From Stutzerimonas stutzeri (GTDB taxonomy: Bacteria > Pseudomonadota > Gammaproteobacteria > Pseudomonadales > Pseudomonadaceae): a stretch of DNA of 32,212 nt. Below are positions 7,771-17,400 of the stretch, piece by piece. Under the pieces are notes generated by a model. It worked only from the letters and a program-made list of their open reading frames with translations, was not told where the DNA came from and ran no database searches. The position numbers and the translations under genes are program-made. Each line of letters begins with the position of its first letter. Positions within the stretch are counted from its first letter, which is position 1. The DNA is taken from the NCBI RefSeq assembly GCF_024451105.1, contig NZ_JANGEY010000020.1:1-32212 (forward strand), in the 5' to 3' direction.

Positions 7771-8749
7771 GCACGGCGGCCGGCTGCGCGCCGCCGCGCA
7801 GCGCTACGGCATTCCCCGCAGCGAGTGGCTGGACCTGTCCACCGGCATCGCACCCGAGCCCTGGGCGCTGCCGGCTATCCCGCCCGAGGCCTGGGCGCGC
7901 CTGCCCGAGGACGACGACGGCCTGGAAGCCGCCGCCTGCGCCGCCTACGGCGCCGGCCACGCGCTGGCGGTGGCCGGCAGCCAGGCGGCGATCCAGGCGC
8001 TGCCGCAGTTGCTGCCGCCCGGACGGGTCGGCGTGCTCGGTCTCAGCTACGCCGAGCACGCGCATGCCTGGCGCCGCGTCGGCCATCGGCTGCTGCGCCT
8101 GGACGCCGCGGCCATCGACGCCCGGCTCGACCGGCTCGATGCGCTGGTGCTGGCCAACCCCAACAACCCCACCGGCGAGCGCTTCGCCCCCGCGCAGCTG
8201 CTCGCCTGGCACGCGCGGCTGGCGGCCCGCGGCGGCCATCTGCTGGTCGACGAGGCGTTCGTCGACTGCACGCCGGAGCTCAGCGTGGCCGCCTTCAGCG
8301 ACCGCCCCGGGCTGATCGTGCTGCGCTCGTTCGGCAAGTTCTTCGGCCTGGCCGGCGTGCGCCTCGGCTTCGTGCTGGCCGAGCCCGGTCTGCTGGCCAG
8401 CCTGCGCGAGCGCCTCGGCCCCTGGACCGTCAGCGGGCCGGCGCGGGCCATCGGTCGGCAGGCGCTGGCCGTGGCCGGCGAGCCGGCCCGCCGGCAGCGC
8501 GCCGCGCAGCTGCAGGCGACTGGCCGGCGCCTGGCCGAGCTGCTGGACGCCCACGGCCTGCCGCCGGACGGCGGCACCGCGCTGTTCCAGTGGCTGCGCA
8601 CGCCCCGCGCGGGCGAGCTGCACGACTTCCTCGCCCGCCGCGGCATCCTCGTGCGCCTGTTCGCCGAGCCGGCCAGCCTGCGCTTCGGCCTGCCGGCCGG
8701 CGAAGCCGACTGGCAACGCCTGGCCCGCGCCTTGGCCGATTATGGGTAA
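7763..8749 (+). CDS. cobD: L-threonine-O-3-phosphate decarboxylase (CobD; CobC in the Pseudomonas naming)
   Basis: PLP-dependent fold-type I enzyme of the aminotransferase family that decarboxylates threonine phosphate to (R)-1-amino-2-propanol phosphate, the linker used by CbiB. Visible features: [12 protein letters not shown] at residues 23-34 as in CobD proteins, ANPNNPTG at 131-138, LVDEAF at 161-166, and the PLP lysine Lys192 in [11 protein letters not shown]. The length of 328 is normal. It overlaps cbiB by eight bases. The stop codon lies inside a short GTAGGG/CCCTAC palindromic repeat that occupies the start of the 59-bp gap before cobQ. A histidinol-phosphate aminotransferase reading is unlikely given the neighbours and the N-terminal motif. 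Confidence 0.93.
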   Translation: MLEHGGRLRAAAQRYGIPRSEWLDLSTGIAPEPWALPAIPPEAWARLPEDDDGLEAAACAAYGAGHALAVAGSQAAIQALPQLLPPGRVGVLGLSYAEHAHAWRRVGHRLLRLDAAAIDARLDRLDALVLANPNNPTGERFAPAQLLAWHARLAARGGHLLVDEAFVDCTPELSVAAFSDRPGLIVLRSFGKFFGLAGVRLGFVLAEPGLLASLRERLGPWTVSGPARAIGRQALAVAGEPARRQRAAQLQATGRRLAELLDAHGLPPDGGTALFQWLRTPRAGELHDFLARRGILVRLFAEPASLRFGLPAGEADWQRLARALADYG

Positions 8750-8771
8750 GGGTACGCAAGGCGCACCCTAC
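8746..8771. repeat. Short degenerate copy of the GTAGGGTGCGCC palindromic repeat
   Basis: GGCGCACCCTAC at 8760-8771 is identical to the right arm of the elements at 10260-10317 and 21417-21471. The left arm (GTAAGGGTACGC, 8746-8757) is imperfect and contains the TAA stop of cobD. It looks like a worn or minimal copy of the same family. Confidence 0.55.
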
Positions 8772-8808
8772 GCCCCGTCGCCGCATCCATTGAGAGACAG
8801 GAAACTCC

Positions 8809-10263
8809 ATGACCACCCTGATGGTGCAGGGCACCACCTCCGACGCCGGCAAGAGCACCCTGGTGACCGCGCTGTGCCGCTGGCTGGCGCGCCAGGGCGT
8901 GGCGGTGGCGCCGTTCAAGCCGCAGAACATGGCGCTGAACTCGGCGGTCACCGCCGACGGCGGCGAGATCGGCCGCGCCCAGGCGGTGCAGGCCCAGGCC
9001 GCCAATCTGGCGCCGCACAGCGACATGAACCCGGTGCTGCTCAAGCCCAATAGCGACATCGGCGCCCAGGTGATCGTCCACGGCCGCGCCGTCACCAGCA
9101 TGGACGCCGCCGCCTACCACGACTACAAGCGCGTGGCCATGCGGGCGGTGCTCGACTCGCATAGCCGCCTGAGTGCGCAGTATTCAGTGGTGATGGTCGA
9201 GGGCGCCGGCTCGCCGGCGGAGATCAACCTGCGCGCCGGCGACATCGCCAACATGGGCTTCGCCGAGGCGGTCGACTGCCCGGTGCTCCTCATCGCCGAC
9301 ATCGACAAGGGCGGCGTGTTCGCCCACCTGGTCGGCACCCTGGCGCTGCTCAGCGAGTCGGAGCAGGCACGCGTGCAGGGCTTCGTGATCAACCGCTTCC
9401 GCGGCGACCTGGCCCTGCTGCAGCCCGGCCTCGACTGGCTGGAGGCGCGCACCGGCAAGCCGGTGCTCGGCGTGCTGCCCTACCTGCACGACCTGCACCT
9501 GGAGGCGGAGGACGCCATCGACGTGCGCCAGGCCGAGAAGTGCGGCGAGCGCCTCAAGGTGGCGGTGCCGGTGCTGCCGCGGATCAGCAACCACACCGAC
9601 TTCGACCCGCTGCGCCTGCATCCGCAGGTGGAGCTGAGCTTCGTCGGCCCCGGCCAGGCCATCCCGCCGGCCGACCTGATCGTGCTGCCCGGCTCGAAGA
9701 GCGTGCGCGCCGATCTCGCCCAGCTGCGCGCGCAGGGCTGGGAGGCGGCGATCCGGCGCCACCTGCGCTACGGCGGCAAGCTCCTCGGCATCTGCGGCGG
9801 GCTGCAGATGCTCGGCGGCGAGATCGCCGATCCGCTCGGCCTGGAAGGCGCGCCGGGGACCAGCCGCGGCCTCGGCCTGCTGGAGATCGACACCGTGCTG
9901 GCGGCGGAGAAGCAGCTGCGCAACGTGCGCGGCCGCCTGGCGCTGGAAGGCGCGGCCGTGAGCGGCTACGAGATCCACGCCGGGGTCAGCCGCGGCGCCG
10001 GGCTGGAAAACCCGGCGCTGCAGCTCGACGACGGCCGCTGCGACGGCGCGCTCAGCATGGATGGCCAGGTGCTCGGCACCTACCTGCACGGCCTGTTCGA
10101 GACGCCGGCGGCCTGCGACGCGCTGCTGCGCTGGGCCGGCCTGCGCGAGGTGCAGACGCCCGACTACCACGCCCTGCGCGAGCGCGACATCGAGCGCCTG
10201 GCCGACCTGGTCGAGGCGCATCTGGATTGCGCGCGGCTGCGCGAGCTGTGCGGCTTGACGTAG
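8809..10263 (+). CDS. cobQ: Cobyric acid synthase
   Basis: Glutamine-dependent amidotransferase that adds four amide groups (positions b, d, e, g) to adenosylcobyrinic acid a,c-diamide. The N-terminal ATPase domain has the P-loop GTTSDAGKS at residues 8-16 and [11 protein letters not shown] near 38-48, a CobQ hallmark. The class I glutaminase domain has [11 protein letters not shown], the nucleophile Cys329 in [11 protein letters not shown], and His427 in TYLHGLFE. The length is 484, normal for CobQ and longer than CobB. The ATG at 8809 is preceded by a GAGA-type site (near 8791-8800). Its TAG stop is embedded in the palindromic repeat at 10260-10317. Confidence 0.96.
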   Translation: MTTLMVQGTTSDAGKSTLVTALCRWLARQGVAVAPFKPQNMALNSAVTADGGEIGRAQAVQAQAANLAPHSDMNPVLLKPNSDIGAQVIVHGRAVTSMDAAAYHDYKRVAMRAVLDSHSRLSAQYSVVMVEGAGSPAEINLRAGDIANMGFAEAVDCPVLLIADIDKGGVFAHLVGTLALLSESEQARVQGFVINRFRGDLALLQPGLDWLEARTGKPVLGVLPYLHDLHLEAEDAIDVRQAEKCGERLKVAVPVLPRISNHTDFDPLRLHPQVELSFVGPGQAIPPADLIVLPGSKSVRADLAQLRAQGWEAAIRRHLRYGGKLLGICGGLQMLGGEIADPLGLEGAPGTSRGLGLLEIDTVLAAEKQLRNVRGRLALEGAAVSGYEIHAGVSRGAGLENPALQLDDGRCDGALSMDGQVLGTYLHGLFETPAACDALLRWAGLREVQTPDYHALRERDIERLADLVEAHLDCARLRELCGLT

Positions 10264-10317
10264 GCTGCGCCGTGCGCAGCGCCACGAATACTCCTGGGGG
10301 CGCACGGCGCACCCTAC
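10260..10317. repeat. GTAGGGTGCGCCGTGCGC-type palindromic repeat
   Basis: The 58-bp element has 18-bp arms at 10260-10277 and 10300-10317 that are inverted copies with one mismatch. It begins on the last base of the final cobQ sense codon and supplies the cobQ stop, so it fills most of the gap to cobU. Near-identical arms occur at 21417-21471 and partly at 8746-8771. It would form a hairpin in the mRNA and may affect stability or polarity between cobQ and cobU. Confidence 0.85.
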
Positions 10318-10341
10318 CCTTAACCCACGTAGAGACCCCCA

Positions 10342-10863
10342 ATGCTTGAACTGATCCTCGGCGGCGCCCGCTCCGGCAAGAGCCGCCTGGCCGAGCGCCT
10401 GGCCATCGAGTCCGGTCTGGCGGTCACCTACCTCGCCACCGCCCAGGCCGGCGACGGCGAAATGGCCGCGCGCATCGCCCACCACCAGGCACGCCGTCCG
10501 GCCGGCTGGGCGCTGGTGGAGGAGCCGGTCCGGCTGATGCAGGCGCTGCGCGACCACGCGGCGGAAAACCGCTGTCTGCTGGTCGACTGCCTGACCCTGT
10601 GGCTGACCAATCTGCTATTGCTTGATGACGGCAATCATCTGACGCGCGAGCGCGACGCCCTGCTCGAAGGCATCGCCGCGCTGCCGGGACGCCTGATTCT
10701 GGTCGGCAACGAGACCGGCCTCGGCGTGGTGCCGCTCGGCGAGCTGACCCGCCGCTACGTCGACGAAGCGGGCTGGCTGCATCAGGCGCTGGCCGAGCGC
10801 GCGCAGCGGGTGACCTTCTGTGTGGCAGGGCTGCCGATGATCCTCAAAGGGGAGGCGCTATGA
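10342..10863 (+). CDS. cobU: Adenosylcobinamide kinase / adenosylcobinamide-phosphate guanylyltransferase (CobU; CobP in the Pseudomonas naming)
   Basis: Bifunctional cytoplasmic enzyme that phosphorylates adenosylcobinamide and then transfers GMP to it, activating it as adenosylcobinamide-GDP for CobS. The 173 residues contain the N-terminal P-loop [12 protein letters not shown] at 7-18, an AHHQARRP block near residues 46-53 that carries the guanylylated histidine in the family, and [14 protein letters not shown]. The [11 protein letters not shown] block near 127-137 is also characteristic. The length is usual. The stop overlaps the cobT start by three bases. Confidence 0.96.
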   Translation: MLELILGGARSGKSRLAERLAIESGLAVTYLATAQAGDGEMAARIAHHQARRPAGWALVEEPVRLMQALRDHAAENRCLLVDCLTLWLTNLLLLDDGNHLTRERDALLEGIAALPGRLILVGNETGLGVVPLGELTRRYVDEAGWLHQALAERAQRVTFCVAGLPMILKGEAL

Positions 10864-11912
10864 AACAAGCGTGGTGGCAGGCGCCCTGCCAGCCCATCGA
10901 CCATGTGGCCCGGCAGAAGGCCGAGCAGCGCCAGGCGCGCCTGACCAAGCCTGCCGGTGCCCTCGGCCGCCTCGAGCAACTGGCCGTGGAGCTGGCGGGG
11001 TTGCTCGGCAGCGAGTGCCCGCACCTCGAACAGCCGTGGATCGCCGTGTTCGCCGGCGACCACGGGGTGGTCGCGGAGGGGGTGTCCGCCTATCCGCAGG
11101 CGGTGACCCGGCAGATGCTGCACAACTTCGTCGCCGGCGGCGCGGCGATCAGCGTGCTGGCCCACCAGCTGCATGCGCGCCTGGAGGTGATCGACCTCGG
11201 CACCGTCGGCGGCGAGCCGCTGGGCGGCGTGCACAGCTACGCCCTCGGCCCCGGCACCGCCAACTTCGCCCATGGCCCGGCGATGAGCGCCGAGCAGTGC
11301 GCCGCGGCGCTGGGCGCCGGGCGCGCCAGCGTCGAGCGCGCCCGCCTGGCCCACGCCGGGCTGTACATCGGCGGCGAGATGGGCATCGGCAACACCACCG
11401 CAGCGGCGGCACTCGGCTGCGCGCTGCTCGATCTGCCGGCGCTGGCGCTGACCGGCGCCGGCACCGGCCTGGATACGGCCGGCGTGGAACACAAGCAGCG
11501 GGTGATCGACAGCGCCCTGCTGCTGCACCAGCGCGACTGCGCCGAGCCCTTCGAGGCGCTGCGGCGCCTCGGCGGCTTCGAGATCGCCGCGCTGGCCGGT
11601 GCCTACGTCGCCTGCGCCCAGTACGGCTTGCCGGTGCTGGTCGACGGCTTCATCAGCACGGTCGCCGCGCTCTGCGCGGTGCGCCTCAATCCGGGCTGCC
11701 GGCCCTGGCTGCTGTTCGGCCACCGCAGCGCCGAGCCGGGCCACGGTCACCTGCTGCAGGCGCTCAAGGCCGAGCCGCTGCTCGACCTCGGCCTGCGCCT
11801 GGGCGAGGGCAGCGGCGCGGCGCTGGCGGTGCCGCTGCTGCGCCTGGCCTGCAGCCTGCACGGCGGCATGGCGACCTTCGCCGAGGCCCAGGTCAGCGAC
11901 CGCGCGCCATGA
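10860..11912 (+). CDS. cobT: Nicotinate-nucleotide:5,6-dimethylbenzimidazole phosphoribosyltransferase (CobT; CobU in the Pseudomonas naming)
   Basis: Activates the lower ligand by transferring phosphoribose from nicotinate mononucleotide to 5,6-dimethylbenzimidazole, giving alpha-ribazole phosphate. The 350-residue protein shows [13 protein letters not shown] near 30-42, the [17 protein letters not shown] block, [15 protein letters not shown], and the catalytic Glu316 in [10 protein letters not shown], equivalent to Glu317 of the Salmonella enzyme. The bluB gene in the same operon supplies its base. The ATG overlaps the cobU stop, and its own stop overlaps the next start (ATGA), so cobU, cobT and cobC form one coupled translational unit. 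Confidence 0.96.
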   Translation: MKQAWWQAPCQPIDHVARQKAEQRQARLTKPAGALGRLEQLAVELAGLLGSECPHLEQPWIAVFAGDHGVVAEGVSAYPQAVTRQMLHNFVAGGAAISVLAHQLHARLEVIDLGTVGGEPLGGVHSYALGPGTANFAHGPAMSAEQCAAALGAGRASVERARLAHAGLYIGGEMGIGNTTAAAALGCALLDLPALALTGAGTGLDTAGVEHKQRVIDSALLLHQRDCAEPFEALRRLGGFEIAALAGAYVACAQYGLPVLVDGFISTVAALCAVRLNPGCRPWLLFGHRSAEPGHGHLLQALKAEPLLDLGLRLGEGSGAALAVPLLRLACSLHGGMATFAEAQVSDRAP

Positions 11913-12475
11913 TCCTCGACCTGCTGCGCCACGGCGAGACCGAGCAGGGCGGCGGCCTGCGCGGGCGCATCGACGACGCCCTGACCGCACGCGGCTGGGC
12001 GCAGATGCGCGCCGCGGTCGAGGGCGCCGCGCCCTGGCAGGCGGTAGTCAGCTCGCCGTTGCAGCGCTGCGCCGCCTTCGCCGCCGAGCTGGCGGCGCGC
12101 CACGGCCTGCCGCTGCAGCTGGAGAGCGGCCTGCGCGAACTGGACTTCGGCGCCTGGGACGGGCGCAGCGCCGCCGAGCTGATGGCGAGCGACGCCGAGG
12201 GGCTGGGGCGCTTCTGGGCCGATCCCTACGGCTTCACCCCGCCGGACGGCGAGCCGCTGGTCGACTTCGAGGCGCGCGTGCTCGACGCGCTCGAGCGCCT
12301 GCATGAGCGGTTTGCCGGACGCCATCTGCTGCTGGTCACCCACGGCGGGGTGATGCGCCTGCTGCTGGCCCGCGCCCGCGGTCTGCCGCGCGGCGACCTG
12401 CTGCAGGTGGAAGTCGGCCACGGCGCCCTGCAGCGCCTGCGGGTCGGCGCGGGGCTGGTGCTGGCCGAGGACTGA
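11909..12475 (+). CDS. cobC: Alpha-ribazole-5'-phosphate phosphatase-like histidine phosphatase
   Basis: Histidine phosphatase (phosphoglycerate-mutase-like) protein of 188 residues. The phosphohistidine motif LRHGET is at residues 6-11, a second core motif SSPLQRC is near 47-53, and the second catalytic His lies in VTHGGVMRL. In this position, after cobT and before (elsewhere) cobS, it fits CobC, which removes phosphate from alpha-ribazole phosphate or adenosylcobalamin phosphate as the last step. Family members outside such operons have other substrates, so the assignment leans on context. It is the last gene of the riboswitch-led operon here. A strong hairpin at 12499-12519 follows at the convergent junction with the guanidine operon. 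Confidence 0.88.
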   Translation: MILDLLRHGETEQGGGLRGRIDDALTARGWAQMRAAVEGAAPWQAVVSSPLQRCAAFAAELAARHGLPLQLESGLRELDFGAWDGRSAAELMASDAEGLGRFWADPYGFTPPDGEPLVDFEARVLDALERLHERFAGRHLLLVTHGGVMRLLLARARGLPRGDLLQVEVGHGALQRLRVGAGLVLAED

Positions 12476-12498
12476 GGAGCCGCGCGCCTTCCCGCGCT

Positions 12499-12519
12499 GC
12501 CGCCGGGCCTACCGGCGGC
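12499..12519. terminator. Candidate bidirectional terminator hairpin at the convergent junction
   Basis: GCCGCCGG (12499-12506) and CCGGCGGC (12512-12519) form a perfect 8-bp stem with a 5-base loop. It lies between the ends of the convergent cobC and allophanate hydrolase genes and covers the stop codon of the latter (12509-12511). No T-run is seen on either side, so intrinsic termination is uncertain. Confidence 0.5.
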
Positions 12520-14317
12520 TCTGCAGCCAGGCCCGCCAGCCGCCAAAGGCGGTGATGTCCTCGGCACCCGCCAGCCCATACGCATCGCAGATGAAGCCGG
12601 TTTCCCAGCGGCCGTCTTCCAGCTCGACCTTGCCCAGCCCCAGCGGCGCCGGGATGCCGGCGAGGAAGGAGCCCAGCTCGCGGCTGGGCAGTTCCCAGAC
12701 CTCCACGGCGATGGCCGCGCCGCCTTCGCCGACGCGGACCATGCCCGGACGCAGCGGCGGGCCGCCGGCCAGCGCGTACAGTTTGTAATGGGGCGCGCTG
12801 CGGGTGGCCTCGACCAGCCGGCCGCCGCGCTGGACGAGTTGCCAGTTGAGCGGCAGACCGGCCAGATGCGCGCCGCATACCACCACGCGGGCCAGGTCGT
12901 TGCGTGCCGGGGTCGCCGGTGCCGGCAGGTCGAGGGCCCGGCCGCCGGCCAGCGGCAGGGCGTGCCGGCGCTGCACGGCGTCGGCCAGGCCGAGCAGGTA
13001 CTGGTCGGTGAAGGCGCGGCCGAACAGGGTCACGCCCCACGGCAGGCCGTTGGCCATGACCCCGCTGGGTAGCGCCACCGCCGCGTAGTCCAGCAGGTTC
13101 ATGAAGTTGGTGTACCAGCCCAGCTCGGAGTTGCGCAGCACCGGTTCCGCGTGCAGCTCGGCCAGGGTCACCGGGCGGCCGATGGTCGGGGTCAGCACGC
13201 AGTCCAGCTCGGCGAGGATGCGGTCGCACTGCGCCTTGAGCGCCTGCAGGCGGTACTGGGCGCGGAACGCCTCGACCGCCGTGGCGCCGGGCGCCTGGGC
13301 CAGCACCGCACGGATCACCGGCAGCACCGCCTCGGGCTGGCGCTCGACCAGCTCGCCGGCCACGCTGTAGCGCTCGGCCACCCACGGCCCCTCGTAGAGC
13401 AGCCGCGCGGCTTCGAGGAAGGGCGAAAAATCGATCTCCACCGGCGTGCCGCCCAGGCTTTCCAGCTGGCGCACGGCGGCGGCGAACTGCAGCGGGCCTT
13501 CGCTGCAGCCGAAGAACCGCAGATCCTGTGTGCGCGGCACGCCGAAGCGGAACGGGCGCGGCGCGCCGAAGGCCGCAGCGTCGTTCCACAGCGGGTTGGC
13601 GCGGCTGTAGTCGTCGCGCGGATCGAGCCTGGCGGTCAGCGCCAGCAGTTGGCTGGCCTCGCGGGCGGTGGCGGTGAAGAAGGTCACGCAGTCCAGCGTG
13701 CGGCAGGCCGGCACCACCCCGGCAGTGGAGATCAGCCCCTTGGTCGCCTTGAGGCCGACCAGGTTGTTCAGCGCCGCCGGCACCCGGCCGCTGCCGGCGG
13801 TGTCGGTGCCGAGGGCGAAGCTGGCCAGGCCCAGCGCCACGGCCAGCGAGGAGCCGGAGCTGGAGCCGCCGGCCGGGTAGTCCGGGTGCACGCTGTTGCG
13901 GCACGCGCCGTACGGCGAGCGGGTGCCGTTGAGGCCGGTGGCGAACTGGTCGAGGTTGCTCTTGCCCAGCGGCACGGCGCCGAGGGCGAGCAGTTGCTCG
14001 ACGATGGTGGCGCTTTGCTGCGGCACATAGGCGAAGGCCGGGCAGGCGGCCGTCGTGGGAATCCCGGCCAGGTCGATGTTGTCCTTGATGGCGAAGGGCA
14101 CGCCGTACAGCGGCAGCTCCGCCGGACTCCTGCCGTCGAGGGCGGCCAGATAGGGCTCCAGCTCCTCGGTGCTGAGCAGGTGGATGAACAGCCTGAATTC
14201 CGGGTTGAGCTGGGCGGCCCGCTCGCGCAGCGCGGCGAGCAGCTCGCGCGGGGTGGTGCGGCCGTCGAGATAGGCGGCGCGCAGGGCGTCGAGGCGCAGG
14301 TCGAATGGGTGGTGCAT
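12509..14317 (-). CDS. atzF: Allophanate hydrolase
   Basis: Amidase-signature enzyme that hydrolyses allophanate to ammonia and CO2, the final step of guanidine (or urea) degradation in this operon. The 602 residues match the AtzF/DUR1 hydrolase size. The N-terminal amidase domain carries the catalytic triad Lys78 (FAIKDN), a Ser in PAGGSSSGSS (152-154) and nucleophile Ser176 in TDTAGSGR. The C-terminal region (about 450-600) matches the extra allophanate hydrolase domain, with FICDAYGLAGAEDITAFGGW near the end. I chose the ATG at 14317, which has AAGGA 8 bases upstream; the frame is open 44 codons further but that part is repeat DNA. It is the last gene of the guanidine operon and is separated from the carboxylase by a 112-bp palindromic repeat. 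Confidence 0.94.
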   Translation of the reverse strand: MHHPFDLRLDALRAAYLDGRTTPRELLAALRERAAQLNPEFRLFIHLLSTEELEPYLAALDGRSPAELPLYGVPFAIKDNIDLAGIPTTAACPAFAYVPQQSATIVEQLLALGAVPLGKSNLDQFATGLNGTRSPYGACRNSVHPDYPAGGSSSGSSLAVALGLASFALGTDTAGSGRVPAALNNLVGLKATKGLISTAGVVPACRTLDCVTFFTATAREASQLLALTARLDPRDDYSRANPLWNDAAAFGAPRPFRFGVPRTQDLRFFGCSEGPLQFAAAVRQLESLGGTPVEIDFSPFLEAARLLYEGPWVAERYSVAGELVERQPEAVLPVIRAVLAQAPGATAVEAFRAQYRLQALKAQCDRILAELDCVLTPTIGRPVTLAELHAEPVLRNSELGWYTNFMNLLDYAAVALPSGVMANGLPWGVTLFGRAFTDQYLLGLADAVQRRHALPLAGGRALDLPAPATPARNDLARVVVCGAHLAGLPLNWQLVQRGGRLVEATRSAPHYKLYALAGGPPLRPGMVRVGEGGAAIAVEVWELPSRELGSFLAGIPAPLGLGKVELEDGRWETGFICDAYGLAGAEDITAFGGWRAWLQSRR

Positions 14318-14342
14318 GGTCGGGTTCCTTGTTGGCCTGGGC

Positions 14343-14454
14343 GTAGGGTGGGTTAGCCGCCACGCGGCGTAACCCACCACCGATGCCGCAGGCATCGCAA
14401 ATGGGGCCGGCCTGGCGGCCGGTTGGTGGACCGGTGAAGCGCGGTCCACCCTAC
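14343..14454. repeat. GTAGGGTGGGTTAGCC-type composite palindromic repeat
   Basis: This 112-bp element begins GTAGGGTGG and ends CCACCCTAC, a perfect 9-bp terminal inverted repeat. It contains nested hairpins: GGTGGGTTAGCCGC against the matching right arm (14348-14379), GATGCC/GGCATC near 14382-14396, and GTGGACC/GGTCCAC near 14426-14449. It fills almost all of the gap between the carboxylase and allophanate hydrolase genes. A related copy is at 27243-27354. It looks like a non-autonomous repeat carried in operon gaps. Confidence 0.85.
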
Positions 14455-14461
14455 GAGAGCG

Positions 14462-17400
14462 TTACACCTCTTCCAGGACGACCACCCGCTGGCCGGCGCG
14501 CACCGGCGAGCCTGGCTGCACGCGGACCTCGCGGACCACGCCGCCGACCGGGGCGGTGAGGGGGATCTCCATCTTCATCGACTCGAGGATCACCAGCACG
14601 TCGCCGGCCGCGACCGTCGCCCCTTCCGCCACCTGCACCTGCCAGAGGTTGCCGGCGATATGGCTGTCGATGCCGTGCTGGCCGGCGCCGAGCGGGCTGT
14701 CCTCGCCGAGATCCGGGCCGACTTCCTCCACCTCGAAGTGCGCCTGGCCGGAGTCGATCCAGCGCTGGCGCTCGGCGGCGAAGGCGCCGCGCTGCTGGGC
14801 GCGGAACGCGGCGATGCCCTCGGCTTCGTCCTGGAGGAACTGCTGGTAGTCGGCCAGCGCCAGTTCGCTGTCCTCGATGCGCAGCTCGAAACGGCCGAGC
14901 GGGAAGTCGCGGCGGATACGCAGCAGCTCGTCGGCGGACACCGGGTAGAAGCGGATCTGGTCGAAGAAGCGCAGCAGCCAGGGCTTGCCGCGGAAGGCTT
15001 CGACCTCGCGGTAGCGGTTCCACATCTGCAGGGTGCGGCCGACGAACTGGTAGCCGCCGGGGCCTTCCATGCCGTACACGCACATGTAGGCGCCGCCGAT
15101 GCCCACCGAGTTCTCCGCGGTCCAGGTGCGCGCCGGGTTGTACTTGGTAGTCACCAGGCGGTGGCGCGGGTCGAGCGGGGTGGCCACCGGCGCGCCGAGG
15201 TAGACGTCGCCGAGGCCCATCACCAGGTAGCTGGCGTCGAACACCGTGCGGTACACCGCGTCGAGGTTGGGCAGGTCGTTGATCCGGCGGATGAACTCCA
15301 GGTTGCTCGGGCACCAGGGCGCGTCCTTGCGCACCGTGGTCATGTACTTGTCGATCGCCAGCTGGCAGGCCGGATCGTCCCAGGACAGCGGCAGGTGGAC
15401 GATGCGCGACGGCACCTTCAGATCCTGCGCGGCGCACACCGCGTCCCACAGGCCGGCGACCGTCTCCAGCAGCACGGCCAGCGGCAGGGTTTCCGGCTGG
15501 TAGTGCACCTGCAGCGAGCGGATGCCGGGCGTCAGGTCGATCACCCCGGCGAGGTCCTTCGCCTGCAGCGCCTGCATCAGCGCATGGCCGCGAAAGCGCA
15601 GCACCAGGTCCAGCTCCGGTGCGCCGATCTCCAGCAAGAGGTGGGTGTCGCCGGACAGGCGGGCGACCAGGCGGGTGTCGTCACTACCGAGGTCGAGGAC
15701 GATGGGAGTTGTAGGGGCGAATTCATTCGCCGCTTTTGCCGCCTCGATGTAGGCGAATGAATTCGCCCCTACTTCATCGCGACGGGCCTTGGCCAGTTCG
15801 CGGGCGGTTTCCAGGCTGACCGGCACGAAACGCAGCTTGTCGCCGGCCTTGAGCTGGCCGAGCTGCCAGAGGTCGGCCTCGATCACCGTCACCGGGCAGA
15901 CGAAACCGCCCAGGCTCGGGCCGTCCGGGCCGAGGATCACCGGCATGTCGCCGGTGAAGTCCACCGCGCCGATGGCATACGGGTTGTCGTGGATGTTCGA
16001 CGGATGCAGGCCGGCCTCGCCGCCGCTGTCGCGCACCCACTCCGGTTTCGGCCCGATCAGCCGCACGCCGGTGCGGCTGGAGTTGAAGTGCACTTCCCAG
16101 TCGCTGGCGAGGAAGGTGTCGATGTAGGCCGGGGTGAAGTACTCCGGCGCGCCGTGCGGGCCGTAGATCACGCGGATCTCGCGCAGCGCGGGCAGCGGCG
16201 CGCACAGCTCGGCGGCCAGCGCGGCGCCGGCGCTGGCGTCGGTCAGCGGCGCCAGGTGCAGCACGTCGCCGGCGCGCAGGGCGCGGCCGCCGTGGCCGCC
16301 GAACTGGCCGAGGGTGAAGGTGCTCTTGCTGCCCAGGTAGTCCGGCAGCTGCAGGCCGCCGCGCACGCAGAGATAGGAGCGCGCGCCACTCCCCGCGATG
16401 GTGCCGAGGCTCAGGGTAGCGCCGGCGGGGACGAGCAGCGCGGTATGCATCGGCTGCGCCACTCCGTCCAGGGCGACGGGGATGTCGGCGCCGGTCACCG
16501 CCACCACCGCGTCGGCGTTGAAGCGCAGCAGCGGGCCGCTCATGGTGATTTCCAGGCCGGCGGCGCCCTCGGCGTTGCCGAGCAGGCGGTTGCCCAGGCG
16601 CAGGGCGCGGTCGTCCATCGGCCCGGACGGCGGCACGCCGACCGCCCAGTAGCCGAGGCGGCCAGGGTAGTCCTGCACCGTGGTCTGGGTGCCGGCGGAC
16701 AGCACTTCGAAGGTCGTGGCCCGGTAGCTCAGGCCTTCCAGGCAGCGGGTCCAGGGATTGCCGGTGGCGAACGGCGCATCGGCAAGGATCTGCCGCAGGT
16801 AGTCGCGGTTGGTTTCCACGCCGTACAGCAGCGAGTCGGCCAGCGCGCGGTCCAGCGCCGCGCTGGCTTCAGTGCGGCTCGGCGCCCAGGCGATCAGCTT
16901 GGCGATCATCGGGTCGAAGTAGGGCGGGATCTCGCAGCCGGCCTCGACCCAGGTGTCGATGCGCAGGCGCTGGCCGTCGGCCACCGGGAAGTCCACCGCG
17001 GTGAGCAGGCCGGGACTGGGCTGGAAGTCGCGGCCCGGGTCCTCGGCGTACAGGCGCGCCTGGATGGCGTGGCCGCTGGGCGTGAGGCCCTTGGCCAGCT
17101 CGGCCAGCGGCGGCAGATCGCCGGCGGCCAGCTCGATCATCCAGCGCACCAGATCGACGCCCCACACCTGCTCGGTGACGCCGTGCTCGACCTGCAGGCG
17201 GGTGTTCACCTCGAGGAAGTAGAAGCGCGCGGCCTCGCTGTCGTAGACGAACTCGACGGTGCCGGCGCTGCGGTAGTTGACCGCCTTGGCCAGCTTGATC
17301 GCCGCCGCGCAGAGTTCCTCGGCCATGCCGGCCGGCAGGTTGGGCGCCGGGGTTTCCTCCAGCACCTTCTGGTTGCGCCGCTGCACCGAGCAGTCGCGCA

